Shown: positions 1 to 8,691 of the stretch, one piece after another | Layout: every line of letters begins with the position of its first letter | How positions within the stretch are numbered: the stretch's first letter is position 1 | Assembly: GCA_028282785.1 (NCBI GenBank) | Contig: JANQHE010000037.1 | Coordinates: forward strand, 270,856 to 334,855 | Direction of reading: 5' to 3' | Length of the DNA stretch: 64,000 nucleotides | From: Bacteroidales bacterium | GTDB taxonomy: Bacteria; Bacteroidota; Bacteroidia; Bacteroidales; UBA12077 | Notes under the pieces: model-generated | The model's input: only the letters and a program-made list of their open reading frames with translations | Told to the model about the DNA's origin: nothing | Databases searched by the model: none | Made by a program: the position numbers and the translations under genes

Positions 1-970
1 TCCACCTGATAGTAAAAATCAGACATGAAATTCTTTGCAACAGAATTTTGTTCTATTATGGATAGGTTCTTTAGTTTAAATTTTAATATATTTTTTGAAT
101 TCATTTGAAGAGATAATCTTTATAAGATTCTTGCTAATGCATGAAACCTGTTCGATACTTATTAACCACAACAAGTGACAATATCGAACCTGCCTATTTT
201 AGGAAAGACAATTATAAGTCTGTAAGAATATTTACCTTTATATTAATTTTATTACTAATCAACCACTATGCTTATAACAATTGAGCTATTTAATAAATGC
301 ATATTGAAATGTAGAACAAAGAATAAAAAACACACTTTGGCATTCGCCAGGGTGAACTAAAATATTATCACCAAGTTATATTCAAAATCTTTATCTACAC
401 TTATCTCATAATTATTCTTATGAAGATTGATCCTGCACAATTCTTTTAACACAATAGTTTTCGAAATATTTGATTTTTCCATTGTAACCTTATTTAAATG
501 ATATTTGACTTGCACGCGTAAATGATCCAATTTTCTTTTTTGGAAGATTATTTTTTAAAATCAGAAGATACAGGGTCTTCCAGAATAATTACAGCATCAA
601 TTAAAAGAGTATCACAATAACAAAAACCAACATGCTCTGCGTTTAGGAAATAATTTTAAGTCTGCCATTTTAAAATAAATTTTAATTAAACAACTATTAC
701 AAGCTTATCAGCCTAATAAAACTCCAATTCGCATTTTCAAAATTTACGTTCCAAACGGTATGCATGTATGAAATTAATAATAATTATTGATTTTATACAA
801 CTCAATAATATAAATAAGGAAATTCGGACATTTTTATCAGAATAGTAAAAACCTTATTTAAATAAACTGAACGTGTTTAAAAATTTCATTTCGGTATAAT
901 AATATTAATGATACGCCAGGCTCCAGGCTTTTGGATAATTTATTTCATTCGGCCTGAACCTTTAAAATAA
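1..970. other. AT-rich stretch without a recognisable gene
   Basis: No reading frame here resembles a known family and stop codons are dense in all frames. I see no tRNA, repeat array or clear terminator. Because it abuts a decayed vsr remnant, it may be decayed coding DNA, but I could not align any part of it to a family. Confidence 0.5.
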
Positions 971-1235
971 CTTGTTGAACATCTGTTTTGTATAAATGGT
1001 TATCCGTATTATTTTGTTGACGGCGAATTTTGGTATGGTTACAAAAGGGAAGAAAAAAAGAAAAACCAACCGCGATTATTGGGTACCCAAAATTGAACGA
1101 ACCATAAAACGCGACAAAGCCAACGTTAAAAAAACCGAAGATTCAGGCTATAAAGTTTTCCGCTTTTGGGAGCACGAAATAAAAAAAGATCTAGATAGTT
1201 GTTTTAACCAGTTCAAAATTTACCTTACCCTTTAA
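971..1235 (+). pseudogene. Vsr-type DNA mismatch endonuclease remnant, frameshifted
   Basis: Two frames together read like the C-terminal half of a very short patch repair (Vsr) endonuclease. In one frame, about 1013-1054, lies FVDGEFWYGYKREE, matching the family's FVDGxFWHGY block. After the A-rich run at about 1050-1065 the homology continues in another frame as TNRDYWVPKIERTIKRDK and then FRFWEHEIKKDL, matching the family's C-terminal helix and FWEHE motif. The simplest reading is an indel in the homopolymer run. The N-terminal half is missing: a stop codon lies at 968-970. The 79-residue open frame starting at 996 is therefore not an intact gene. Vsr enzymes nick T:G mismatches beside cytosine methylases, but no such methylase is seen nearby. 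Confidence 0.75.
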
Positions 1236-1512
1236 ATAATTTACTGTTTAATAAATTAAAACCGATTACTTAAAATTACTGGTACTAATACCAGAATTAC
1301 TTTGTGGCCAAATAGGCAATTTTACCCATGCTTCGATAAATTGAGGATATTTTGAAATACACCATTTAACAGCAAGCCATTAAATAATATTTAGTATCCA
1401 GTGAAGGAGAGCAATTAATGATTTGGGGTTCCGAGTTGTCCTGCAAATCAGTTGACAATAAAACGACTTATTTATAGAAAGTAAAGAAACAACAAGAAAG
1501 AAGCCTTTTTCA

Positions 1513-1878
1513 TTATAAAATGAATGGAAGTGACATTAAAACAATTAATATTGTCACTAAAATAATAAGTCTAAACTCAAAAATGGTTTTACCAAGTAAA
1601 GGTATTTTGGAAGTAATCTTGTCCAGCTTAGTTAAAAGTTTGTTTTCTGTTTTCGAATCTTTTATATAGCCACTTTCCTTTAAAATCCGAAAGGCTTGTT
1701 CATAATCATTATTATGAACACATAATTTAATTACATCACTTGTTCGAATAATATTATAAACTTGTCCACTTAATTCATTTTCAACGATTGTCTTAATACC
1801 TTCTGACTCAAGTTTCGTTTTAGCCATATGTGCCTCATGCACCATGTCAAACCTTAAGATTGTTACCCAATTTCCCAT
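1513..1878 (-). CDS. DUF2007-like putative signal-transducing membrane protein
   Basis: This is a 121-residue protein. The first ~70 residues follow the DUF2007 pattern: an N-terminal strand, a helix with AHMAKTKLESEGI, then a VENE strand, ending with a YEQAFRILKESGY helix. A basic linker follows, then one hydrophobic segment at about residues 102-120 that probably anchors it in the membrane. DUF2007 proteins have a PII-like small alpha/beta fold and no established biochemical role. It lies 39 bp downstream of the TPR protein gene on the same strand, so it may share its transcript. Confidence 0.7.
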   Translation of the reverse strand: MGNWVTILRFDMVHEAHMAKTKLESEGIKTIVENELSGQVYNIIRTSDVIKLCVHNNDYEQAFRILKESGYIKDSKTENKLLTKLDKITSKIPLLGKTIFEFRLIILVTILIVLMSLPFIL

Positions 1879-1917
1879 ATTAAACTTTTTTAAGAACCAA
1901 TTTTAAATTCCACCTCA

Positions 1918-3561
1918 TCAATAAGTTGTTTTTGTTGGATAATATTTCTTATATAAGTCATAAAGCATATCCCATGTCCAAAATCTTGTGTCAACCGGAG
2001 TTAGCTTCGGTAGAACTTCCATATTGGAAGTTTTCTTCTGCTCTTCAATAATTACAGTATTAATATACTTATACAAGTTATAAAATACAGTATAAAGTTC
2101 TTCGGAAATACCAATTTCCTTACCCGATTTAACTTCAAAATGATACAATCCGTTCATCACGGAAATATTTTCATTTATTCTGTTGTAGGCCAGATTAAAC
2201 ATAATAACTTTTTCATTTTTTTCTTGCACTGTCATAGTATCTGAACCATTTATTTCATCAAAATCAATGTATAAATAATCTTTATTTTTTAATTTCTTTA
2301 TATCTGAACCGGAATTATAATTTATTCTCGGTTTGGGTAGTATTATTGGGGGTGATTGGCGTTTTTTCGCTGTTATTGCTTTTCCATAACGCTTTTCTTG
2401 CAATGCAAGGAAATGTTTTTTACGTTCAGGATTTTCAACTAATGCATAGCCCAACACCTGTTTTGGACTCATATCAAAAACGTTATGATTGTGGGTAGCT
2501 TCATGAATCCTGTTCCTAAAATATTTAAAAAAACTTTTTGTTTGATTATCCCAATTACTAGTATCCTTATAGTATAAATGTTCAAATGCTTTATATGGAT
2601 GGTCAAAACCCAAAAAAGAGGCCGTTAATTGTGCGTTCTCTTCCGATAACCATAAATAATAACTTAACCTTAACCAGGAAAAAGAAATTCTACGGTTTGC
2701 CATTCTTGCAATTGTCCAATTATCAAATTCTGCCATCATTGCAACAGAAATCGAATCTTCATAGTCTTTTATTCGGTCCGGAATAAAGTTGTATTTATTC
2801 ATATAGAATTCAAATTCCTGATCGGTCATTGTAATCCTATGGCTGCTATCCAAATATGTATAGTTATGAGCGAGGAAATCATAATTCCTATACTTTAATA
2901 CTACTTCATTCTTTTTTTTAAATATTTCTTCAGTAATAATATCATATGGTAAAAACTCAATATTTAAACTCTTAAAATCTCTGATCTGAATATCCATATC
3001 AAATGTATCGATCAATGTATAAAGAATATCCAGATTCTGTTTTAAAAAATCACGTACATTGGGCCTGGCATTTTCTATTAACGTAAGAGCTTCTTGCTTT
3101 TTATTTAATACGCCTAAGAAATAAGCTTTATTAATTATTCCATTTATTTCATTTGGATCCTTTTCAAGTAAGTAATCTGAAAAACTTATTATTTCTTGGA
3201 AATATTTATTTGCCTCGGTGATATTATCATGTACTATTTCATGGTATCCTAAATATGAAAGAAAATATATTGATTTAACATTTTTCCGCAATTCTTTTAC
3301 AGAAATAGTTTCTTTTGCAAGCAAGAAAGCCTGATCGAACTGCCTTGAGGTATAATAAATATTCAACAAAATTTGCCTGTTTTTATAATTATCAGGATTT
3401 TTTTGTATTAAATCCTTATAATAAGCAATTGCGTATTCTTGTTGAAGAAACAGTTTGGTTGAATCATCTTGATAAATTGTATCAAGTACATTAGTATTTT
3501 CCTGGCTGGTTACAATCAATGTAATTAATACACCAACAATAAACAAAATTGTTTTTTTCAT
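1918..3561 (-). CDS. exported TPR-like protein, paralogue of the next upstream gene
   Basis: This 547-residue protein begins with a hydrophobic signal sequence (about 1-19). Residues ~35-190 look like degenerate tetratricopeptide helices (YAIAYYKDLIQKNPDNYKNR, then DYLLEKDPNEINGIINKA). Residues ~225-400 form a region shared with the neighbouring 218-residue protein: HNYTYLDS, an FxxDRIKxYxDSI segment, SWLRLSYYLWLSEE, and RNRIHEATHNHNVFD. The tail of about 150 residues is unique. I do not recognise a family and assign no function. The likely location is periplasmic. The two paralogues lie in tandem, 158 bp apart, which points to gene duplication followed by fusion with, or loss of, the TPR portion. 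Confidence 0.65.
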   Translation of the reverse strand: MKKTILFIVGVLITLIVTSQENTNVLDTIYQDDSTKLFLQQEYAIAYYKDLIQKNPDNYKNRQILLNIYYTSRQFDQAFLLAKETISVKELRKNVKSIYFLSYLGYHEIVHDNITEANKYFQEIISFSDYLLEKDPNEINGIINKAYFLGVLNKKQEALTLIENARPNVRDFLKQNLDILYTLIDTFDMDIQIRDFKSLNIEFLPYDIITEEIFKKKNEVVLKYRNYDFLAHNYTYLDSSHRITMTDQEFEFYMNKYNFIPDRIKDYEDSISVAMMAEFDNWTIARMANRRISFSWLRLSYYLWLSEENAQLTASFLGFDHPYKAFEHLYYKDTSNWDNQTKSFFKYFRNRIHEATHNHNVFDMSPKQVLGYALVENPERKKHFLALQEKRYGKAITAKKRQSPPIILPKPRINYNSGSDIKKLKNKDYLYIDFDEINGSDTMTVQEKNEKVIMFNLAYNRINENISVMNGLYHFEVKSGKEIGISEELYTVFYNLYKYINTVIIEEQKKTSNMEVLPKLTPVDTRFWTWDMLYDLYKKYYPTKTTY

Positions 3562-3719
3562 CTTATATATTTAACTATCTGCATTTTAAGGTTTCTATTT
3601 AAAATAGTATATAAGTATGCACCTAAAATATAATCATGCTCGTATGTGTCGAAATCTCGTTATGGGTGTTTCATTTTGCATATTATTTTATATGATATTT
3701 TAACCTGCCATGCTCTTTA

Positions 3720-4376
3720 TTATTTAGAAACTATTACTGAATCACAGGGTTCTTTGTTCGAATCCTTACTCTGACAACAATTTTCTTCTTTACAAACATT
3801 AGTTAAACTTTCGTAATCTTTTATTCGTTGAGGGTTATTAACTAAAGCAAATGTTGTAAATTCTTTTGTATTCATAATTAATACTGAAAAATCATTTGTA
3901 TACTCATACACTTTATTCCTTAGTTCAATCATAAAATTTTTCATATAATCATCCCAAATGCTTATATCGTTTGACCTAAAGTATTCATATAATCTATATG
4001 GGTATTTAAAGTTATACCTTGTCCCTAATTCTTTAGCCGCTTCTTCACTAATCCATAAATAATAACTAGCCCTTAACCAGGTAAACTTAATTCTAATTGA
4101 TGCTATATGGACTTGACCTTTATGATCAAATTCATCCGAGATTACAACAGGAATAGAATCCCGATACGTTTTAATTCTATCTATATAGAAATTATGTTTT
4201 CTAGCTAGGTTCTGAAATTCTTCGTTGGAAATATTTATTTTAAAGTTACTATCTAAATACTTGTAATTATGATTTAAATAATCGTAATCTAAATATCTTT
4301 TATATTCTTCTTCTATTTGTGCATTTCCATTTATTGAACTAATAATAGCAATTACAATTATTAAAAACTGTTTCAT
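3720..4376 (-). CDS. exported hypothetical protein, short paralogue
   Basis: This 218-residue protein has a signal peptide (about 1-19, ending GNAQ). It corresponds to the middle domain of the 547-residue protein downstream. The colinear blocks are YDYLNHNYKYLDS, FYIDRIKTYRDSI, FTWLRASYYLWISEEAA and RNKVYEYTNDF. The last 25 residues are rich in cysteine (EENCCQSKDSNKEPC), which the paralogue lacks, and could bind metal or form disulfides. The gene ends 157 bp before the paralogue and begins 14 bp after the ferredoxin-like lipoprotein gene, so it is probably cotranscribed with the latter. No function can be assigned. Confidence 0.65.
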   Translation of the reverse strand: MKQFLIIVIAIISSINGNAQIEEEYKRYLDYDYLNHNYKYLDSNFKINISNEEFQNLARKHNFYIDRIKTYRDSIPVVISDEFDHKGQVHIASIRIKFTWLRASYYLWISEEAAKELGTRYNFKYPYRLYEYFRSNDISIWDDYMKNFMIELRNKVYEYTNDFSVLIMNTKEFTTFALVNNPQRIKDYESLTNVCKEENCCQSKDSNKEPCDSVIVSK

Positions 4377-4390
4377 AGTAATTTGCCAGT

Positions 4391-4933
4391 TTAACGTAAA
4401 TTATCCTCTTGATGGGTCTTTATGTCTACATCACTTGTAGGATAAGCCACACAAACTAATACCCATCCGGCTTCTATTTGATCATCACTAAGCATCGATT
4501 GATCAGATTGATCTACAGTTCCACTTCCAAATAAAATTCTAGAAGCACAAGTTGTGCAAGCTCCACTCCTGCATGAATAAGGTAAATCAATACCGTTTTC
4601 TTCTGCAGCATCCAAAATATATTGATCATCTTTGCAGTAAATTGTTGTTATAATATCTGGAGTCCATAAGGTTACATCATATCTGGCCTTCGTCCTACTT
4701 AACTTATCATGTTCTATTCGGTTATTAAAGTGTTCTTCTAAGTGTTTTTTGTAATTTTCAATTGTGCCAAACTTATTTAAGATGTATATTTTCGATGTTT
4801 CAGACAGCGGCTTTGGAAAATTAAACTTTTGTTCAATATCGGCAAAAGTTAATTCTTCTACTTTAGGTTCTTCTTCTGTACATGCAATACTAAATAATAA
4901 AGCCAAGAGGCTTAAAATCATAATTTTTCTCAT
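4391..4933 (-). CDS. lipoprotein with plant-type 2Fe-2S ferredoxin domain
   Basis: From the ATG at 4933 the product is 180 residues, beginning with a short signal and the lipobox SIAC, so it should be lipidated and exported. Residues ~20-75 are helical and unassigned. The C-terminal ~95 residues match a plant-type ferredoxin, with the ligand pattern C-x4-C-x2-C ([11 protein letters not shown]) and a fourth cysteine about 30 residues on (WVLVCVAYP). An upstream in-frame ATG at 5053 would add 40 residues before the signal peptide. I rejected it, because the lipoprotein signal fits 4933 and a TAAATTTG promoter-like box at 5023-5030 (minus strand) lies between the two starts. Export of a 2Fe-2S protein is unusual, since ferredoxins normally act in the cytoplasm. 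It may feed electrons to a surface or periplasmic partner. Confidence 0.8.
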   Translation of the reverse strand: MRKIMILSLLALLFSIACTEEEPKVEELTFADIEQKFNFPKPLSETSKIYILNKFGTIENYKKHLEEHFNNRIEHDKLSRTKARYDVTLWTPDIITTIYCKDDQYILDAAEENGIDLPYSCRSGACTTCASRILFGSGTVDQSDQSMLSDDQIEAGWVLVCVAYPTSDVDIKTHQEDNLR

Positions 4934-5141
4934 AATTTTACGTATTTTAGTAGAGTTTCCTACTCTTTTATAGGTTTTCGGATTCCCCTTCTTGCTAAAA
5001 TCGGGCCCAATAACAAGTATATCAAATTTAATAAAAAAAACGGAATTAATCATAACGTTTTACAGGTTTGTAATAAAATTTGAAATGATTATAAATAACA
5101 CAACGGTTTATAGGTACTAGTTCATATTTTAAACCTTAGAA

Positions 5142-5174
5142 AAGAAAAAAATCCATGCCTTATATGGCATGGAC
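5142..5174 (-). terminator. intrinsic terminator after the ELWxxDGT protein gene
   Basis: Arms at 5152-5159 and 5166-5173 form a perfect 8-bp stem with a 6-nt loop. Read on the minus strand, the stem is followed directly by a run of T residues (complement of 5143-5151). It starts nine bases past the stop codon of the 5183 gene and so marks the end of the long right-to-left transcript. Confidence 0.85.
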
Positions 5175-5182
5175 TTAGCTTA

Positions 5183-8100
5183 TTATTGAAGAATTATACG
5201 TTGTATGTTTCGTTTGTTTTCCGAAGTAATTTCAATTAAGTAAATACCTTTATTATAAGCAGACAAATCAACTCTTGTAAGTGTTTCAGTAATGGCCATT
5301 TTTTCAACTACCTTACCACAAACATCATAAATAGTATAACTTGCGTTTATTTCTTCTGTTTCAATAGTTATTTTTCCGTTTGTCGGAATAGGATATACTT
5401 TTACAAACTCTTGTGCTATATCTTCAATTCCGGTCTGAATTTGCATAGTAACATTTTCATTAACATTAGCATCTGTTACGGTTACTGTTCCATTTACATC
5501 ATCGTAATCTGTTAAGGAAACAGTATATGCAATATCGGTTGAAGGAACAACTCCCGATACAGTTGCAACGCCACTTGCATCAGAGCTTACCGCATTATAA
5601 CCCGTTAAAGTCACTGTAGCACCTTGTAATGCCGAAGTTCCATCCGTAACATTAAATGTTACATCGTAAGTTGATAATGTCAAGGTTACATTTTCATCCA
5701 CATTACCATCAACGACAGTAACAGTCCCGTTAGCATCGTCATAAGCCGTTAATGTTACGGTATATGCTATATCGGTTGCAGGAGCTACATCAGAAACTGT
5801 AGCCGTACCATTTGCATCTGTTGTAACAGCATCGTAACCTGTTAATGTTACCGTTGCTCCTTGCAAAGCATTTGTTCCATCGGTTACAGTGAAAGTTACA
5901 TCGTACGTAGTTAAATCCAACGCAACATTTTCTGAAACATTCTGATCCAGAATTGTAACTGTCCCATTGTGCGAATCATAACCGTCAAAACTAACCGTAT
6001 ATGCTAAATCGGTTGCTACAGTTACATTAGAAATAGTTGCAATACCACTAGCATTGGTAGTAGCCGCCTCGTAACCTGTTAATGTTACCGTTGCTCCTTC
6101 AATAGGGTTGGTTCCATCGGTTACTGTAAATGTTACATCATAATATCCACCAATATATAGCTTATATAATTCGTTTCCTGTAACTCCATCTTCATCAGCC
6201 TCGAAATATAATGTGTGGTTTAAAATCACAAGATCGTCAATATCAATAAAATTATTATCTAATTGTTCTACGGTTGCTCCATCAGTCCTCCATAAATGTT
6301 GTTTTGTGTCGAAAGCATCCTCAGCCGCATAGTATAAATAGTCACCATATGCAACATAGTCGCTAGGGTCATGATTTTCATTTGTTCCTGAAATGTTACT
6401 GATATTTGTTACGGCATCTGTTAAAGGATTATAAACCCACAGCTGATCACCGTTTCCGTCATCTCCTTCGAAAAATAATAGATCGTTCCATGCGTAGAAT
6501 TCTCTAACTGAACCAATTGTAGCAGCTGTTGCTACAGCAACCGTTCCGCCCGTTGTTCCATCTGTAACCCATAGGTAATTATCTGCTTCGAAATAAACTT
6601 TTGAGCCTAATTCCGTAAAATTACTTATGCTTGCATCGCCTGTACCATTATCAACATCTTTAATTAATGTAAATGAATCAGTTGAAGGATCATATTCGTA
6701 TAGCTCACGTCCGACTGTAGCTTCATCTTCACTATAATCCATGTATAATAACAGTTTATTATTGAATTTGGTAAACTCTGCTCCAATTACTGCATCTGTT
6801 CCGGTTCCGGCATTTGCTACTGCTCCCCGGTTTGTTCCATCAAATTCGTAAAGTTTATTTCCATCTAAAGAATTTACATGATAAACTTTTCCTTCTAATA
6901 CCACAGGATTTAATACCATTGCACCAGCTATGACACTAACCGTACCTTCATCTGTTCCGTCAGTTTTCCAAAGTCCGTTACCTGACCCATCGTTTGCGGT
7001 GAAATAAAGTTCATTATTTAACTCAAAGAAATCATATGGAGATGAAGATCCTCCATCACGAATATCTTTTACTAAAATAGTTCCGTCTGCTGTTCCGTCC
7101 GACTTCCAAAGCTCAAAATCTGTTATTCCGTCGCTAGCTTTAAAGAAGATGTTATCTCCAAATGTGAAAATTTCAGCAGGGCTTCCGTTATCTGTTCCTT
7201 CCCTGATATCTTTTACCAACTCTATTTCACTTGTTATATTTTTTTCAATAGATTCGGTTATTGTAACATCATCATCAGCCACTGTTGTTGTTCCCGTGAC
7301 TTCGAAATATCCGGATTTTGTAATTGTATAAGCAATGTTTGTTTCGGGTATAACATTATTTACCGTTGCCACACCACTTGTATTGGTCGTAACTGCATCA
7401 TAACCGGTTAATGTAATACTAACACCTTCAACAGGGTTTGTACCATCGTCAATAGTAAATTCAACAGATTTTCTTAAATCGTATTTAAATAACTCGTTTC
7501 CTGTTGTTGTACCTGTAGTATCTTCTGCTTCAAAATAAAGAACTCCATTCAAGTAAACAATATCATCAACATCTTTAATGATTGAATCAACTAATTCAAT
7601 CGTTGTACCATCGGTCTTGTATAAATGCCCATCTGTATTATTTTTATCTTCCCCTCTGTAGTAAAGATAATCACCCGCAACACAATAATCAGAAGGGTCA
7701 TGGTTAGTATTGGCACCTGTTAGGTTACTCATATTGGTTACTGTTCCTGCAGTTGGGTCATACGCCCACAACTGGTCACCATTTCCATCGTCTCCTTCGA
7801 AGAATAATAGGTCATTCCATGCATAGAACTCTCTAACTGAACCAATAGCCGCTGCTGCTGTTACAGCTTCAGTGCCAACTGTTGTTCCATCGGTTACCCA
7901 TAAATAATTATCTGCTTCAAAATAAACTTTTGAGCTTAACTCGGTAAAATTGCTTATGCTTGCATCGCCTGTACCGTTATCAACATCTTTAATTAATGTA
8001 AATAAATCAGTAGCAGGGTCATATTCATATAGCTCGCGCCCTACAGTAGCTTCATCTTCACTATAATCCATATACAATAGCAACTTATTGTTGAAACTAG

Positions 8101-8614
8101 TAAACTCTGCTCCAATTACAGCGTCTGTTCCTGTTCCGGCATTTGCAACTGCTCCCCGGTTAGTTCCATCAAATTCGTATAATTTGTTTCCGTCTAATGA
8201 ATTAACATGATAAATTTTTCCATCTAATATTAAAGGGTTTAGAACCATTGCACCTGCAATAACACTTACTGTTCCACCTTCTGTCCCATCTGTTTTCCAA
8301 AGGCTATTACCTGAGCCATCGTTTGCGGTAAAGTAAAGCTCACTATTCAATTCAAAGAAATCATATGGTGATGATGAACCCCCATCACGAATATCTTTTA
8401 CTAAAACAGTCCCTTCAGTAGTTCCATCCGATTTCCAAAGTTCAAAATCTGTTGTACCATCGGTTGCTTTAAAGAAAATGTTATTTCCAAAAACGAATAT
8501 TTCTGCAGGGCTGGCATTATCTGTTCCTTCACGTATGTCTTTTACCAGTTCAGACTGTGCAAAACCGGTTGCCGTTATAAAGCCTAAAATAAAAAATAAG
8601 TAAAACTTTTTCAT
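5183..8614 (-). CDS. ELWxxDGT-repeat surface protein with T9SS sorting domain
   Basis: This is a 1143-residue secreted protein with a signal peptide at 1-20. Residues ~21-380 form an ELWxxDGT beta-propeller-like block (ELWKSDGT, LWKTDGT, LWVTDGT), followed by a ~75-residue carboxypeptidase-regulatory/SpaA-like beta-sandwich. The whole unit is repeated almost unchanged at ~462-901, and two further sandwich units follow (~904-981 and ~982-1060). Residues ~1062-1143 are a type A T9SS C-terminal sorting domain (VYPIPTNGKITIE, then YNKGIYLIEI). The protein is therefore probably attached to, or released from, the cell surface. It is the last gene before the terminator and lies 77 bp after the lipoprotein gene. 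I infer a substrate- or partner-binding role. Confidence 0.85.
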   Translation of the reverse strand: MKKFYLFFILGFITATGFAQSELVKDIREGTDNASPAEIFVFGNNIFFKATDGTTDFELWKSDGTTEGTVLVKDIRDGGSSSPYDFFELNSELYFTANDGSGNSLWKTDGTEGGTVSVIAGAMVLNPLILDGKIYHVNSLDGNKLYEFDGTNRGAVANAGTGTDAVIGAEFTSFNNKLLLYMDYSEDEATVGRELYEYDPATDLFTLIKDVDNGTGDASISNFTELSSKVYFEADNYLWVTDGTTVGTEAVTAAAAIGSVREFYAWNDLLFFEGDDGNGDQLWAYDPTAGTVTNMSNLTGANTNHDPSDYCVAGDYLYYRGEDKNNTDGHLYKTDGTTIELVDSIIKDVDDIVYLNGVLYFEAEDTTGTTTGNELFKYDLRKSVEFTIDDGTNPVEGVSITLTGYDAVTTNTSGVATVNNVIPETNIAYTITKSGYFEVTGTTTVADDDVTITESIEKNITSEIELVKDIREGTDNGSPAEIFTFGDNIFFKASDGITDFELWKSDGTADGTILVKDIRDGGSSSPYDFFELNNELYFTANDGSGNGLWKTDGTDEGTVSVIAGAMVLNPVVLEGKVYHVNSLDGNKLYEFDGTNRGAVANAGTGTDAVIGAEFTKFNNKLLLYMDYSEDEATVGRELYEYDPSTDSFTLIKDVDNGTGDASISNFTELGSKVYFEADNYLWVTDGTTGGTVAVATAATIGSVREFYAWNDLLFFEGDDGNGDQLWVYNPLTDAVTNISNISGTNENHDPSDYVAYGDYLYYAAEDAFDTKQHLWRTDGATVEQLDNNFIDIDDLVILNHTLYFEADEDGVTGNELYKLYIGGYYDVTFTVTDGTNPIEGATVTLTGYEAATTNASGIATISNVTVATDLAYTVSFDGYDSHNGTVTILDQNVSENVALDLTTYDVTFTVTDGTNALQGATVTLTGYDAVTTDANGTATVSDVAPATDIAYTVTLTAYDDANGTVTVVDGNVDENVTLTLSTYDVTFNVTDGTSALQGATVTLTGYNAVSSDASGVATVSGVVPSTDIAYTVSLTDYDDVNGTVTVTDANVNENVTMQIQTGIEDIAQEFVKVYPIPTNGKITIETEEINASYTIYDVCGKVVEKMAITETLTRVDLSAYNKGIYLIEITSENKRNIQRIILQ
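5912..8554 (-). repeat. two tandem ~1.3-kb direct repeats inside the ELWxxDGT gene
   Basis: Residues 21-461 (8554-7232) and 462-901 (7231-5912) align end to end with few gaps and long identical stretches, for example across NSLDGNKLYEFDGTNRGAVA. Divergence is concentrated near the end of each unit. This is a recent internal duplication and a likely site of recombination or assembly collapse. Confidence 0.9.
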
Positions 8615-8691
8615 AAGTAAATGAATTTAGGTTGATTAATAATTTTTTGTTTGTATTAAAAACATTGCAGCAAATACCACAACACTTTAAT

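Noticed and set aside
996-1235. 79-residue open frame as an intact small gene
   Set aside because: It is the out-of-frame continuation of Vsr homology that starts upstream in another frame.
2586-2786. Plus-strand open frame opposite the 547-residue exported protein
   Set aside because: It has no family resemblance and lies wholly antisense to a well-supported gene.
4934-5053. 40-residue N-terminal extension of the 2Fe-2S lipoprotein from the ATG at 5053
   Set aside because: It would place a hydrophilic stretch before a clear SPII signal peptide, and a promoter-like box lies inside it.
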